Source: Rhynchopus sp. YZ270_cl-10
Lineage: Eukaryota; Euglenozoa; Diplonemea; Diplonemida; Diplonemidae
Assembly (NCBI GenBank): GCA_964035575.1
Contig: OZ037855.1
Location: forward strand, 806,001 to 870,000
Direction: 5' to 3'
Length of the DNA: 64,000 nt
The notes beneath the pieces were generated by a model. That model saw only the letters and a program-made list of their open reading frames with translations, did no database searches and was not told the origin of the DNA. The position numbers and the translations under genes were made by a program. Every line of letters starts with the position of its first letter. The first letter of the stretch is position 1. This document shows positions 41,754 to 52,614 of the stretch, in pieces.

Positions 41754-43874
41754 TCAGAGAATCGGCTCGATCGATCCGCTTCCTCTTTGGGATACTAATG
41801 GAGTGGTTGGGAGGGAGGAGAGGACTGCGACGGGTGGTCTGCCGTCGTGCGCCTTGAGGAGACTTGGGACTGTGAAGGCACCACCCCCACTCCCATTCCT
41901 ACCACCTAACAGAGATTGGATTGGTGCCTGCGCACGAACAGGGTTGTCCTCACGCTTTCCCGATAAATCCTTGCATGGTTTCAACAGCGGAGAGAGCACC
42001 TCCAACGGCACTGCGGCTGGGGTAGAGTTCACCGCCTCCGTCACCTCCGACAGCATCGCTTCATCGTTGTCGTCACTCCTGCAGGGCGAGCCTCCTGCCT
42101 TTGCACCTTCCAACTTAAACCCCACAACATGCGGGATATCTCTAAACGCTACTGGAAGCGTTGAATCCAACGGCGACCCCAACAACGACCGCAAATGCAA
42201 ATTCGTATCAGAAAGTTCAAATGGAGGGATAATCGGTGTCGGCAATGCAGAAGAGACTTCCGAAGAAAGCGCCGAAAACGAACTCACCCGAGGCGTCGTT
42301 CTGAGCAGCGGAGTCCCCCGAGAAGACACCCTGGTGAACTCAGAGGACACACTGTTCATCCGAATATGGTCTGTCGGAGGCGTGGTGACGTGGAGTGGGG
42401 GTGATGATATGGGGTGCAAGCTGTGGAGAAGTTTCTTGCCATCGCAGACGGCCCTGCCGAGAGAGGAGAGAAGCTCGCTTTTTTCCGTTTTAAGAAGGTT
42501 TTGAGGTGTTTGAGGGGGAAGACTCCCCCTCCGCCCCATCTCGACAGTCCCACTCAAAGAAACCTCTTCAAACAAATCAGTGGAGATGCTAGAAACGCTG
42601 TCATGCTGCATCCACTCATCCTCCTCCTCGTGGCAGAGCTGCTGTGCGAAGAAGGTCTCAATATTCTTCGCCTCCAGCCGATCCCGCAGCAACTCAAACT
42701 CCCACATCCCTGGAGTCCCCTTATCAAACTGCCTCAACAATTTGTGCTGAAACGCGGCAGAGGGGGGGTCCTCCTTCTCTTCAACCCCTACCTTACGTTC
42801 GTGCGTATGTATTGTGGTGTAGTAGTTGTGAAAGTCGTCTTCCGAGATGTACGTAGCGGCATCGGATGAAGATGATGACGATGATGATGTGCTAGACTCT
42901 GGTGAAGTGTGGCTAGGGTTAGATTGGTACGCATCTACATGAATGCGGGTAGGTGGAAATGGAGAGGAGGGTTCGTCAGGGTTGCTGTGCTGTTGAGAGA
43001 ACTCAGACTCAACAAAGCTTTCGTTGTTTGCAATCATTTGCTCAAGAATCTGCTCGTTCAAAAGAATATTCGCGTTCCGCACAATCTGCTCATTATTATG
43101 AATCTCCCCAAGCACTTCAGAAGAAATCCTCTTTCTCCCTCCCTCATCATCACTACTCAGATCATCTGCATCAAGCGTGGATGCCTCGGATAAAGCATCT
43201 TCATCAGATACCTCTTCCTTAAAGAAGACAATTCGGGTGATTTCATCATTAAAACGAACGCGTTTGACAGGATTTGGAACCTCAAAGGTTTCTAAGGTCG
43301 CAGGGCTAGGCCGAATCATCCTTGATACGCTGCGAGCTTTCCGACCGGTCTCATTGATTGCAGATTTGCTGGCTCCAATCACCACATTGTTTTCTTTCTT
43401 TCGTGTCACAACCAGGTTAATCCCGGTTGCACGTTTAAAAAGCGTTGTACAGACTGTCACTAAAAGCGGGAGGTCTGCAGGCTTTACCTTAATTGACGGT
43501 GCTGCGGCAAGGAGATGCGGGAGGACAACGTATTTCCCGTTCACATGGAGATCCCCGAGGTCGGCAATCTCCAACGTCTGCAGGACTGTGGTGTCCTTCG
43601 AGCACAACAACACCACCTGGGAGCCGATAATCAACACCCTTTCCTTTTCAGAAAACATACTCCCCTTCTCTTTCACTACTGCGCAATAATAGGTAGGGGG
43701 AAGCTGTCGTGTTCTACGAAACGCTGCCGCAAAGATAGGACCAAGCTTCCCCAAAAAGGTGAGATTCGGGTTTTGTTCTAAATCCACTGCGGGAAGTGCC
43801 GGAGGCGTCTCATCCTTCTGCAGAAACGACCCAGATCGTTGCAGTCTATACGGAAGACTGCTTTCATCGTCCAT
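41754..43874 (-). CDS. PH-like protein with RVxF phosphatase-docking motif, PPP1R15-like features, 706 aa
   Basis: Residues 38-150 look like the PH-type fold seen at the start of the 32.7-36.0 kb gene (RVLIIGSQVVLLCSKDTTVL in place of NAVLIIGADTLRLCAPDSTL). Residues 204-217 read KRVRFNDEITRIVF. KRVRF fits the RVxF motif that docks on protein phosphatase 1, and the following acidic-hydrophobic stretch recalls PPP1R15 (GADD34/CReP: KVRFSEKVTVHF). A second PPP1R15-like element, GMWEFELLRDRLEAKNIETF, lies at 389-408, but about 180 residues away rather than adjacent. The rest is long, disordered, acidic and Ser-rich, with a Ser run (about 328-337). I infer a PP1 targeting subunit; a role on eIF2alpha is only a hypothesis. 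The first ATG is used, with CTGTTCAG 12 bases upstream. There is no intron. Confidence 0.8.
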   Translation of the reverse strand: MDDESSLPYRLQRSGSFLQKDETPPALPAVDLEQNPNLTFLGKLGPIFAAAFRRTRQLPPTYYCAVVKEKGSMFSEKERVLIIGSQVVLLCSKDTTVLQTLEIADLGDLHVNGKYVVLPHLLAAAPSIKVKPADLPLLVTVCTTLFKRATGINLVVTRKKENNVVIGASKSAINETGRKARSVSRMIRPSPATLETFEVPNPVKRVRFNDEITRIVFFKEEVSDEDALSEASTLDADDLSSDDEGGRKRISSEVLGEIHNNEQIVRNANILLNEQILEQMIANNESFVESEFSQQHSNPDEPSSPFPPTRIHVDAYQSNPSHTSPESSTSSSSSSSSDAATYISEDDFHNYYTTIHTHERKVGVEEKEDPPSAAFQHKLLRQFDKGTPGMWEFELLRDRLEAKNIETFFAQQLCHEEEDEWMQHDSVSSISTDLFEEVSLSGTVEMGRRGSLPPQTPQNLLKTEKSELLSSLGRAVCDGKKLLHSLHPISSPPLHVTTPPTDHIRMNSVSSEFTRVSSRGTPLLRTTPRVSSFSALSSEVSSALPTPIIPPFELSDTNLHLRSLLGSPLDSTLPVAFRDIPHVVGFKLEGAKAGGSPCRSDDNDEAMLSEVTEAVNSTPAAVPLEVLSPLLKPCKDLSGKREDNPVRAQAPIQSLLGGRNGSGGGAFTVPSLLKAHDGRPPVAVLSSLPTTPLVSQRGSGSIEPIL

Positions 43875-44917
43875 CTCCGATGACGCTGAACAGCACGCTC
43901 GTAGGCGAGACAGCTTTTATCCGGAGGGGAAAAATTTAAAACAAAAAAAAGGAGCCAAAATCGAAGGCAAAAGAGAAAAAGGTTAGAAAAGAAATACAGC
44001 AAAAACAAACGGGGTGTTGCAAAAGGTATGATTGATTGTTGTCCTTCACAAATTGGAGGGAAATTGAGAGCCCTCAGTGCGGCATATTGTGTAGGGGTTG
44101 AGGGGAGGGAAATAGGATATTTGTGTGGAAAAATAAAACCCCCCTGTGGAGCCTGGGAGGTGTTGATAAGGGGTGGGCGGTTGAATGGGGTATGCTACTG
44201 GATGGAAGAGCCATATCTTTGCAGTGCAAAGTCGCGAGACAACGTCGCAAACAGCAATAATTGTGATGAGCTGAGATGTGGAAAGGAAACAGGGGTATGT
44301 GAATGTACATATAAAAAAAAGGGGGGCGGGTCAAAGGGGAAGTCTTTGGTTGTGCAACAGCATATGAAAAAAGAGCAACTTGAAAGATGTAGGTACTTCT
44401 CCTTCACCTATCAGTAGGAAAGAAATGACATCGGAAAAGCTTTGTTTTTTTTGACAAAGATTGGGGGAACAGTTTTGGCACCGTCAATCAGCCTCAAACA
44501 GGTTGATTGTGCATTGTGCCTGATGGCATTCGTCAAAAGAATAGTTTACTTCGTTTATCATGACAATAATTATACGTTTGTAGTATGAAAAAAGAGCAAA
44601 AATGCATAGGTTAGGGCGTAGTTAGGAGAAAAGGAAAGTTGAAAAATGGTGAGATCATCCCATGGGAGAGGTTCCTCTTCACATGCAGTTGCAACGTTGT
44701 GACTTCACTTTGCTGTGGCACAAACGCTGTGTCTATCATAAGACACAAAAATTAAAGAAAACTTGAAAGACACAATCCATAAAGGTGCATCTTTCTGTAT
44801 GTGAAAAGGGTGGGGTGGGAATCAAAAGTTACGAAAATAAACATACTCACATCAAACATGGAGTTACCGGAGCAAATCATAAAAACAAGAAAAATAATCG
44901 TCGCAAATCGCTGTTGC
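43875..44917. other. 3' flank of the MAPEG array
   Basis: It contains pieces also found in the array spacers (GTTGCGAGACAACGTCG-type, GATGAGCTGAGATGTGGAAA at 44268-44287, CATATAAAAA). It also has hairpin motifs at 44378-44413 and near 44765. The duplicated unit therefore extends past the last gene copy. No gene is seen. Confidence 0.5.
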
Positions 44918-45442
44918 TCATGCCAGGGGAGTCATGGTGTAGGCGGTACGGCACGCCATACCCAGCATGGCGAGGAGTGCCGGGATCTGGAAGGGCATGC
45001 CGTTAAGACGTCCCTTGGGACCGTTGTTGCGGTACCCCATGCAGTAGAGCTGGCGGCCAACAATGTAAGCCACCAGAGCACCAGCAGTGGCACGGGGGTA
45101 GCCAAGACCAGACACGACTCCGAGGAACAGCACCTGGGCAAGACCCTCAACGTAGTTCTGGTGGGCACGCTGGGCACAGGCGTAGTCAAGCCACTCCTCG
45201 TATGTGAGCTTCTGTGCGTGGGGTCCGTCCGTCATGTCGGGGAACGCTCCCTTCGGGATGTCGTAGCCATACTTCTTCTTGAAGCGCTGGTTCTCGTCAC
45301 GCAGGTTGTCCTCAATCCACTTCACGCTCATGGCCTTGTAGCGTCCAACGAACCCACCCTGCAGGGTGCAGTGGAAGCACACTCCAATCAGACCTGCCAC
45401 GACGTAGCCGTATTCCTGAGGAACGGAGAAGGTCACAGACAT
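44918..45442 (-). CDS. MAPEG-family membrane protein (MGST3-like), copy 1, 174 aa
   Basis: MAPEG proteins are trimeric membrane enzymes that conjugate glutathione or reduce lipid hydroperoxides. The family mark is QRAHQNYVEG (91-100), which matches the RAHQN motif of MGST3. After it come two close membrane segments (100-135: LAQVLFLGVV...ALVAYIVGRQLYCMGY) and a last one (153-172). The first membrane segment is 11-33. The loop between it and RAHQN is about 57 residues (RYKAMSVKW...YEEWLDYACA), longer than in animal MGST3. Copy 1 differs from the rest at VPQEYGYVV, GAFPDM and ACRTAYTM. A CACACCAG acceptor-like site lies about 30 bases before ATG. It has a type A 3' flank and is the last copy in the direction of transcription. 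Confidence 0.92.
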   Translation of the reverse strand: MSVTFSVPQEYGYVVAGLIGVCFHCTLQGGFVGRYKAMSVKWIEDNLRDENQRFKKKYGYDIPKGAFPDMTDGPHAQKLTYEEWLDYACAQRAHQNYVEGLAQVLFLGVVSGLGYPRATAGALVAYIVGRQLYCMGYRNNGPKGRLNGMPFQIPALLAMLGMACRTAYTMTPLA

Positions 45443-46444
45443 TGTAATATGAGGGTGGAGGGTGTTGGGTCTGGTGTGTGGTGTGTATGTGGGTAAATGA
45501 CAATCATTTAGACTTCACGAATACAATTCAACCTCTCGCCTCCCTCTTAACCAAGGTACATTCGTTGTCTCGTGCAACAGACTACCACAAGCAAACGCGA
45601 ACAAAACTCGCCCACTGCTCACTCTGGCAACAGTGCGGTTCTGCAATGGCATACCCCTCCTGATGGAAGACCCTTGTCTTGCAGTGCAAAGTTGCGAGAT
45701 AACGTCGTAAACAGCAACCATTGTGATGAGCTGAGATGTGGAAAGGAGATAGGGTCACGTGAATGTACATATAAAAAGGGGAGGGTCGAAGGGGAAGTCT
45801 TGGGTCGTACATCAGCGTATTCTTATGATATGCTGTTTTTGGTTTGCGCATATGAAAAAAAGAGCAACTTGAAAGACGAAGGTGTTTCTCGTTCGCCTAT
45901 CAGTAAGAAAGAAATGACTTCGGAAAAGCTCTGTTTTTGACAAATACTGTGGAACAGTTTTGGCACCGTAAATCAGCCTCAAACAGGTTGATTGTGCATT
46001 GTGCCTGATGGCATTTGTCAAACGAATAGCTGACTTCCTTTGCCATGATCACATATTTGGAATATGAAAAAAGAGAAGTTGAAAGTGCAAACATGCATAG
46101 GTTAGGGCGTAGTTAGGAGAGACTGAAGGTTGGAATATGATGAAAGAGATCGTCCCATAGTTTGGGAGAGTTTCCTCTTTACATGCAGTTGAAACGTTGT
46201 GACTTCACTTTGTTGACACAGTGCTTATGTGTCTGTAACACACAAACACTGTGTCTCTGATAAGACACAAAAAGTAAAGAAAACTTGAAAGACACAATCC
46301 ATAAAGGCACATCTTTCTGTATGTGAAAAGGGTGGGGGGGGAGAATCAAAACAGAAAATAAAAACAGGATTCACATCAAAAACGTGGAGTTACCGGAGCA
46401 AATCATAAAAACAAGAAAAACAGTCGCTCACGAATCGCTGTTGC

Positions 46445-46969
46445 TCATGCCAGGGGAGTCATGGTGAAGGCAGTGTGGCACGCCATACCCAGCATGGCGA
46501 GGACTGCTGGGATCTGGATGGGGGAACCAGTAACACGTCCTTTGGGACCGTTGTTGCGGTACCCCATGCAGTAGAGCTGGCGGCCAACGATGTAAGCCAC
46601 CAGAGCACCAGCAGTGGCACGGGGGTAGCCAAGACCAGACACAACTCCGAGGAACAGCACCTGGGCAAGACCCTCAACGTAGTTCTGGTGGGCACGCTGG
46701 GCACAGGCGTAGTCAAGCCACTCCTCGTATGTGAGCTTCTGTGCGTGGGGTCCGTCCGTCATGTCGGGGAACGCTCCCTTCGGGATGTCGTAGCCATACT
46801 TCTTCTTGAAGCGCTGGTTCTCGTCACGCAGGTTGTCCTCAATCCACTTCACGCTCATGGCCTTGTAGCGTCCAACGAACCCACCCTGCAGGGTGCAGTG
46901 TAAGCACACTCCAATCAGACCGGCCAGGACGTAGCCGTATTCCTCAGGAACGGAGAAGGTCACAGACAT
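46445..46969 (-). CDS. MAPEG-family membrane protein (MGST3-like), copy 2, 174 aa
   Basis: Same fold and RAHQN motif as copy 1. It differs at GVCLHCTLQ (Leu for Phe) and in the loop before the last helix, where it has GRVTGSPIQIPAVLAM instead of GRLNGMPFQIPALLAM. It shares GAFPDM with copy 1. The 3' flank is type A. Upstream, its spacer lacks a block present upstream of copies 1, 3 and 4 (TCTCGCC runs straight into ATGTGGAAAGG at 47060-47080). The frame is intact, so it is probably functional. Confidence 0.92.
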   Translation of the reverse strand: MSVTFSVPEEYGYVLAGLIGVCLHCTLQGGFVGRYKAMSVKWIEDNLRDENQRFKKKYGYDIPKGAFPDMTDGPHAQKLTYEEWLDYACAQRAHQNYVEGLAQVLFLGVVSGLGYPRATAGALVAYIVGRQLYCMGYRNNGPKGRVTGSPIQIPAVLAMLGMACHTAFTMTPLA

Positions 46970-47723
46970 TGTAATATGAGGGTGGAGGGTGTTGGTTCTG
47001 GTGTGTGGTGTGTATGTGGGTAAATTGCAAACATTAAGACTTCACGAATACAATTCGGCCTCTCGCCATGTGGAAAGGAAACAGGGCTATGTGAATGTAG
47101 ATACAAACAAGGGGGGGGGGCGGGTCGAAGGGGGGGTCTTGGGTTGTGCATTAGCGTATTCTTATGTTATGCTGTTTTATTATTCTCGTGGCGCATATGA
47201 AAAGAAACTTGAAAGACAAAGGTGTTTCTCGTTCACCTATCAGTAAGAAAGAAATGACTTCGGAAAAGCTCTGTTTTTGACAAATACTGTGGAACAGTTT
47301 TGGCACTGTAAATCAGCCTCAAACAGGTTGATTGTGCATTGTGCCTGATGTCATTCGTCAAAAGAATAGCTGACTTCCTTTGCCATGATCATATATTTGG
47401 AATATGAAAAAGTTGAAAGTGCAAACATGCATAGGTTAGGGCGTAGCTAGGAGAGACTGAAGGTTGGAATATGATGAAAGAGATCGTCCCATAGTTTGGG
47501 AGAGGTTCCTCTTCACAACAAAAAGAGGGGAAAATTTTGGAAGATGCAGGTGCCTCGCTGTACACGCATATCCAATAAAAATTTCTGAGAAAAAAAAGTG
47601 ACACTTAAACATGAAGAACTGTGATATTTGGCAGATGTCTGTTGTAGTTCTGCTCAGTTTTGAGTGCTTTCAAAGAGACACTGAGTATACGTACATTCTG
47701 CGTTGTATCGCTGAACACCTCGC

Positions 47724-48248
47724 TCATGCCAGGGGCGTCATGGTGAAGGCAGTGTGGCACGCCATACCCAGCATGGCGAGGAGTGCCGGGACCTGGATGG
47801 GGGCACCAGTAAGACGTCCTTTGGGACCGTTGTTGCGGTACCCCATGCAGTAGAGCTGGCGGCCAACGATGTAAGCCACCAGAGCACCAGCAGTGGCACG
47901 GGGGTAGCCAAGACCAGACACGACTCCGAGGAACAGCACCTGGGCAAGACCCTCAACGTAGTTCTGGTGGGCACGCTGGGAACAGGCGTAGTCAAGCCAC
48001 TCCTCGTACGTGAGCTTCTGTGCGTGGGGTCCATCCGTCCAGTCAGGGTACGCTCCCTTCAGCATGTCGTAGCCGTACTTCTTCTTGAAGCGCTGGTTCT
48101 CGTCACGCAGGTTGTCCTCAATCCACTTCACGCTCATGGCCTTGTAGCGTCCAAAGAACCCCTCCTGCAGGGTGAAGTGTAAGCACACTCCAATCAGACC
48201 TGCCAGGACGTAGCCGTATTCCTCGGGAATGGACAAGGTCACAGACAT
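47724..48248 (-). CDS. MAPEG-family membrane protein (MGST3-like), copy 3, 174 aa
   Basis: The most diverged copy: MSVTLSIPEEYG at the start, CLHFTLQEGFFGRY after the first helix, YGYDMLKGAYPDWTDGP in the loop and ACSQRAHQN before the core motif. The C-terminal part is GRLTGAPIQV as in copy 6. The 3' flank is type B. Its leader lacks the TATTAC bases found just before ATG in the others and shares GGGGCTGGGCAGAGGAAACA upstream with copy 6. Changes cluster in the N-terminal half; the core RAHQN motif and all membrane segments remain. Confidence 0.92.
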   Translation of the reverse strand: MSVTLSIPEEYGYVLAGLIGVCLHFTLQEGFFGRYKAMSVKWIEDNLRDENQRFKKKYGYDMLKGAYPDWTDGPHAQKLTYEEWLDYACSQRAHQNYVEGLAQVLFLGVVSGLGYPRATAGALVAYIVGRQLYCMGYRNNGPKGRLTGAPIQVPALLAMLGMACHTAFTMTPLA

Positions 48249-48479
48249 TGTGAGGGTGGGGGGTGTTGGTTCTGGTGTGTGGGGCTGGGCAGAGGAAACA
48301 TTATCATTGCTTTAGACTTCACGAATACAATTCAACCTCTCGCCTCTCTCTTAACCAAGGTACACATGTTGTCTCGTGCAACAGACTACCACAAGCAAAC
48401 GCGAACAAAACTCGCCCACTGCTCACTCTGGCAACAGTGCGGTTCTGCAATGGCATACCCCTCCTGATGGAAGAACCTC

Positions 48480-50400
48480 ATCTTTGCTGGACGAGCAAGC
48501 CCACAACCTAGTCGAGGTTGTGATTGTGACTGCTGTACCAAGAGAGTCCAAGAAAGGCCACCTCCGCTACGTCGGGAAGCTGAGGCACAGTGCCCACCAC
48601 AATGGGGATCAGGGAAACACAACACCAAAGCATCGGGCTACGGTATGCGTATCAGATAACTCCCCCCCATCACCGTCTTCCCCCTCCCCAGCAAGCCACC
48701 TCCCTCCCCCAGCCCCGCTTCCGTCTATGCAAACTGCCGACGCTCTTCATCCCCCCCAACTCTTTTCTCTCTTCTCTGTTCGACGAAACTGTGTTGCTAC
48801 ACATAACCCTCTGCGCATGAGGCACGCAGTGCGGGAGAGGGGATGCTGCTGGGGGTGTTGCTTGCACAGTGCGCCCCAGTGAAGCCTTCGCCTACCACGA
48901 AAATACCAACCACGGCACTCTGGCAAATTGAACTGTAGCTTTATTCTCCCCAAAGCCCCAATAGACCCAAACAAAATACACATTCCCATCCCTACCCGAA
49001 CCCCATACGCAACGCCCTACGGTACTGCGCAGACTTTCCCTCCCCAGAACTGCCCCATAAATGCGCGCTGTGTTAGTGAACCACTCCCCACACTACTTGT
49101 CCTTCAAAGAGGAAACAGCAAAAGGCTAAGACAAACGTTTCGCCTCTATCCACCCCCCTTCACATTTGGGTTGCTCTTCAACCAACGTGGAAACCTCCCC
49201 CTGATGCTCACCAATTGGGTCAGCTTTTTCTCAGACAAATATTTGAATTTCCCTTCACCTCCAGGATTCGACTGATTCCCCAATTTACCCCAACGTCTTT
49301 TTTTACAAAAAAAAAAGAATGCAAAAACATTCGTTGCCAATGCCAAAAGATAGGACACCACCCGCAGTGCTTCACATTCTCATCTCTCGCATCAATGCTT
49401 CGAACAGCACCCCCACACACCTTCTCCTGACCCACATCGTGCCAACCTCAACGCCATCAAGAACTTGAAGGGGAGGTTGCACAGCGACTCTCATAGACTG
49501 TCCACTTTCTGTGCTCAATGTCCGTTACGTCCGTCAGGACAAATCACTATCCAGCTGATGGGATCCGAAGAGGAGGCAAAGGGCCAGCATTCAAATTGAA
49601 CACCCATATCCTGTCCATAAGGCAGATCTCAAAGAAACGACGTCCTGCTGATAGTGATACCCTTCAGAATAAGAGAAACAAAAGTAGAGTTGAAATACAA
49701 AGCCCTCTCGTGAATAGTGTGCCTTGGTATATTACCGGCTGTACCGGGGGGTGGACCCAACCATGCAGTCCTACATCCATTTCGTGGTTTACATCTGATA
49801 TATGCTACTCCCGCTTCCACTCAGCCAGATGAACGGGGATCATTGCAAACGCAGGATAAAATGAGAGAAACAAAAGGTAAAAGATAAGACAATACTATTT
49901 TTTTTTCTTCGAAAATGCTGTATGAGTTTTTTTGTTGTTGTTGTAGTTGTAGACAAACCCATACGTTATAGTTTTTTTTTTAAAAAAAATTGCAAAGCTG
50001 ACAAAAGCGGCTATTTGGAACAACATTATTGGCATAGGACGTAGTTAGGAGCGGGAAAAAAATAAAGAGAGATGAAAAAAAGATGGGGTGGTTTGAAAAA
50101 TACTGCTGTGCTATAATATAATATTTTTTTCGCAGTACCGACAAAATCCACCTGTCAATAGCCTTGCCACTTCTTGAAAAATAAAATCGTTGTAGACCCA
50201 CGAGGATGTATTTCATTCCGTTTTAGGTACTTTTTTTTTACTAAGGCACCACTTTCCTGGAGTAGGACAGGAAACTGGCTATGCTTTATGCACACGGGGA
50301 CATACAGTGTGTTCACAACAGACTTACCTCATTTTGGCCTATTACGTGAATTTTGCTTCTCTTCAGAGCACTTCGTACACAGAAAGAGACTCGAAGATGG
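48480..50400. other. foreign segment between MAPEG copies 3 and 4
   Basis: About 1.9 kb here has no counterpart in the other array spacers. The part 48480-49640 is C-rich like 23.5-25.3 kb. It has a short plus-strand protein-like stretch (AHNLVEVVIVTAVPRESKKG near 48500) with no start of its own. A copy of the dispersed repeat follows (49689-49824), then A/T-run sequence to 50400. It is probably one or more insertions into the array. No intact gene is seen. Confidence 0.5.
49689..49824 (-). repeat. dispersed ~120-140 bp repeat, copy 2
   Basis: This copy is more diverged than copies 1 and 3 in its first half (GTGAATAGTGTGCCTTGGTA). It keeps ACCGGCTGTACC, the CCATGCAGTCCTACATCCAT block and TTCGTGGTTTACATCTGATA. 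It shares the extra tail CTACTCCCGCTTCCA with copy 3. It lies inside the segment that separates MAPEG copies 3 and 4. Confidence 0.7.
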
Positions 50401-50628
50401 CATGTATAAGCACTTTGCTGTGACACACAAACGCTGTGTCTCTCACAAGACACAAAAATTAAAGAAAACTTGAAAGACACAATCCATAAAGGCACATCTT
50501 TCTGTATGTGAAAAGGGTGGGGTGGGAATCAAAATTGAAAATAAAAACATGCTTCACATCAAAAACGTGGAGTTACCGGAGCAAATCATTAAAGCAAAAT
50601 AAAATAGTGGTTCGCAAATCGCTGTTGC

Positions 50629-51153
50629 TCATGCCAGGGGAGTCATGGTGAAGGCGGTGTGGCACGCCATACCCAGCATGGCGAGGAGTGCTGGGATCTG
50701 GAAGGGCATGCCGTTAAGACGTCCCTTGGGACCGTTGTTGCGGTACCCCATGCAGTAGAGCTGGCGGCCAACGATGTAAGCCACCAGAGCACCAGCAGTG
50801 GCACGGGGGTAGCCAAGACCAGACACGACTCCGAGGAACAGCACCTGGGCAAGACCCTCAACGTAGTTCTGGTGGGCACGCTGGGCACAGGCGTAGTCAA
50901 GCCACTCCTCGTACGTGAGCTTCTTTGCGTGGGGTCCATCCGTCATGTCGGGGTACGCTCCCTTCGGGATGTCGTAGCCGTACTTCTTCTTGAAGCGCTG
51001 GTTCTCGTCACGCAGGTTGTCCTCAATCCACTTCACGCTCATGGCCTTGTAGCGTCCAACGAACCCACCCTGCAGGGTGCAGTGGAAGCACACTCCAATC
51101 AGACCGGCCAGGACGTAGCCGTATTCCTCGGGAACGGAGAAGGTCACAGACAT
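50629..51153 (-). CDS. MAPEG-family membrane protein (MGST3-like), copy 4, 174 aa
   Basis: Close to copy 5. It differs by HAKKLTYEEW (Lys for Gln) in the long loop and has the GRLNGMPFQI C-terminal type with ACHTAFTM. The 3' flank is type A, like copies 1 and 2. The upstream sequence (about 51230-51500) has the spacer block found near copy 1. The open frame extends 19 codons upstream of the chosen ATG, but the shared start MSVTFSVPEEYG and the acceptor-like CACACCAG before it fix the start. Confidence 0.92.
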   Translation of the reverse strand: MSVTFSVPEEYGYVLAGLIGVCFHCTLQGGFVGRYKAMSVKWIEDNLRDENQRFKKKYGYDIPKGAYPDMTDGPHAKKLTYEEWLDYACAQRAHQNYVEGLAQVLFLGVVSGLGYPRATAGALVAYIVGRQLYCMGYRNNGPKGRLNGMPFQIPALLAMLGMACHTAFTMTPLA

Positions 51154-52089
51154 TGTAATATGAGGGTGGGGGGTGTTGGTTCTGGTGTGTGGTGTGTGGG
51201 TAAATTGCAAACATTAAGATATCACGAATACAATTCAATCTCTCGCCTCCCTCTTAACCAATATACATTCGTTGCCTCGTGCAACAGAACTCCACAAGCA
51301 AATATAAACAGAGCTCGCCCACAGCGCACTCTGCAATGGCATACCCCTCCCGATGGAAGAGCCACATCTTTGCAGTGCAAAGTTGCGAGACAACGTCGTA
51401 AACAGCAATCATTGTGATGAGCTGAGATGTGGAAAAGAAATAGGGTGACGTGAATGTACATATAAAAAGGGGGCGGGTCGAAGGGGAAGTCTTTCGTTGT
51501 GCAACAGCGTATTCTTATTGGACACTGTTTTATTCTCGTGACGCATATAAATCAAACAAAATAGAACTTGAAAGACAAAGGTGCTTCTCGTTCAGCTATC
51601 AGTAGGAAATAAACTACAATCTCTGTTTTTGATCATATTTTTGCCATGATCATATATTTTTGGCATATGCAAAAAAGAGAAGTTGAAAGTGCAAACATGC
51701 ATAGGTTAGGGCGTAGCTAGGAGAGACTGAAGGTTGGAATATGATGAAAGAGATTGTCCCAAAGTTTGGGAGAGGTTCGTCTTCACAACAAAAAGAGGGG
51801 GAAAATTTGGAAGATGCATGTGCCTCGCTGTGCACACATATCCAATAAAAAATTTCTGAGGGAAAAAAGTGACACATTTTTTGAAGGACACTCCTCAAGA
51901 AAAAAAGCTAAAACTAGGCATAATTTGTATTTTGGCTTTTTCTGCAAAGTCAAAATGGGCACTCTTACACTTAAACATGAAGAACTGCGATGATTGGCAG
52001 ATGTCTGTTGTGGTTCTGCTCAGTTTTGAGTACTTTCAAAGAGACACTGAGTATACGTACATTCTGCGTCATATCGTTGAACACCTCGC

Positions 52090-52614
52090 TCATGCCAGGG
52101 GAGTCATGGTGAAGGCAGTGTGGCACGCCATACCCAGCATGGCGAGGAGTGCTGGGATCTGGAAGGGCATGCCGTTAAGACGTCCCTTGGGACCGTTGTT
52201 GCGGTACCCCATGCAGTAGAGCTGGCGGCCAACGATGTAAGCCACCAGAGCACCGGCAGTGGCACGGGGGTAGCCAAGACCAGACACGACTCCGAGGAAC
52301 AGCACCTGGGCAAGACCCTCAACGTAGTTCTGGTGGGCACGCTGGGCACAGGCGTAGTCAAGCCACTCCTCGTACGTGAGCTTCTGTGCGTGGGGTCCGT
52401 CCGTCATGTCGGGGTACGCTCCCTTCGGGATGTCGTAGCCATACTTCTTCTTGAAGCGCTGGTTCTCGTCACGCAGGTTGTCCTCAATCCACTTCACGCT
52501 CATGGCCTTGTAGCGTCCAACGAACCCACCCTGCAGGGTGCAGTGGAAGCACACTCCAATCAGACCAGCCAGGACGTAGCCGTATTCCTCAGGAACGGAG
52601 AAGGTCACAGACAT
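52090..52614 (-). CDS. MAPEG-family membrane protein (MGST3-like), copy 5, 174 aa
   Basis: It has the commonest residue at nearly every position, so it is closest to the family consensus (GAYPDM, HAQKLTYEEW, GRLNGMPFQI, ACHTAFTM). It has the same C-terminal type as copies 1 and 4 but carries the type B 3' flank of copies 3 and 6. This mosaic is the clearest sign of exchange within the array. The 3' flank also shares about 330 bp with copy 6, including GAGGGAAAAAAGTGACACAT. Confidence 0.92.
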   Translation of the reverse strand: MSVTFSVPEEYGYVLAGLIGVCFHCTLQGGFVGRYKAMSVKWIEDNLRDENQRFKKKYGYDIPKGAYPDMTDGPHAQKLTYEEWLDYACAQRAHQNYVEGLAQVLFLGVVSGLGYPRATAGALVAYIVGRQLYCMGYRNNGPKGRLNGMPFQIPALLAMLGMACHTAFTMTPLA

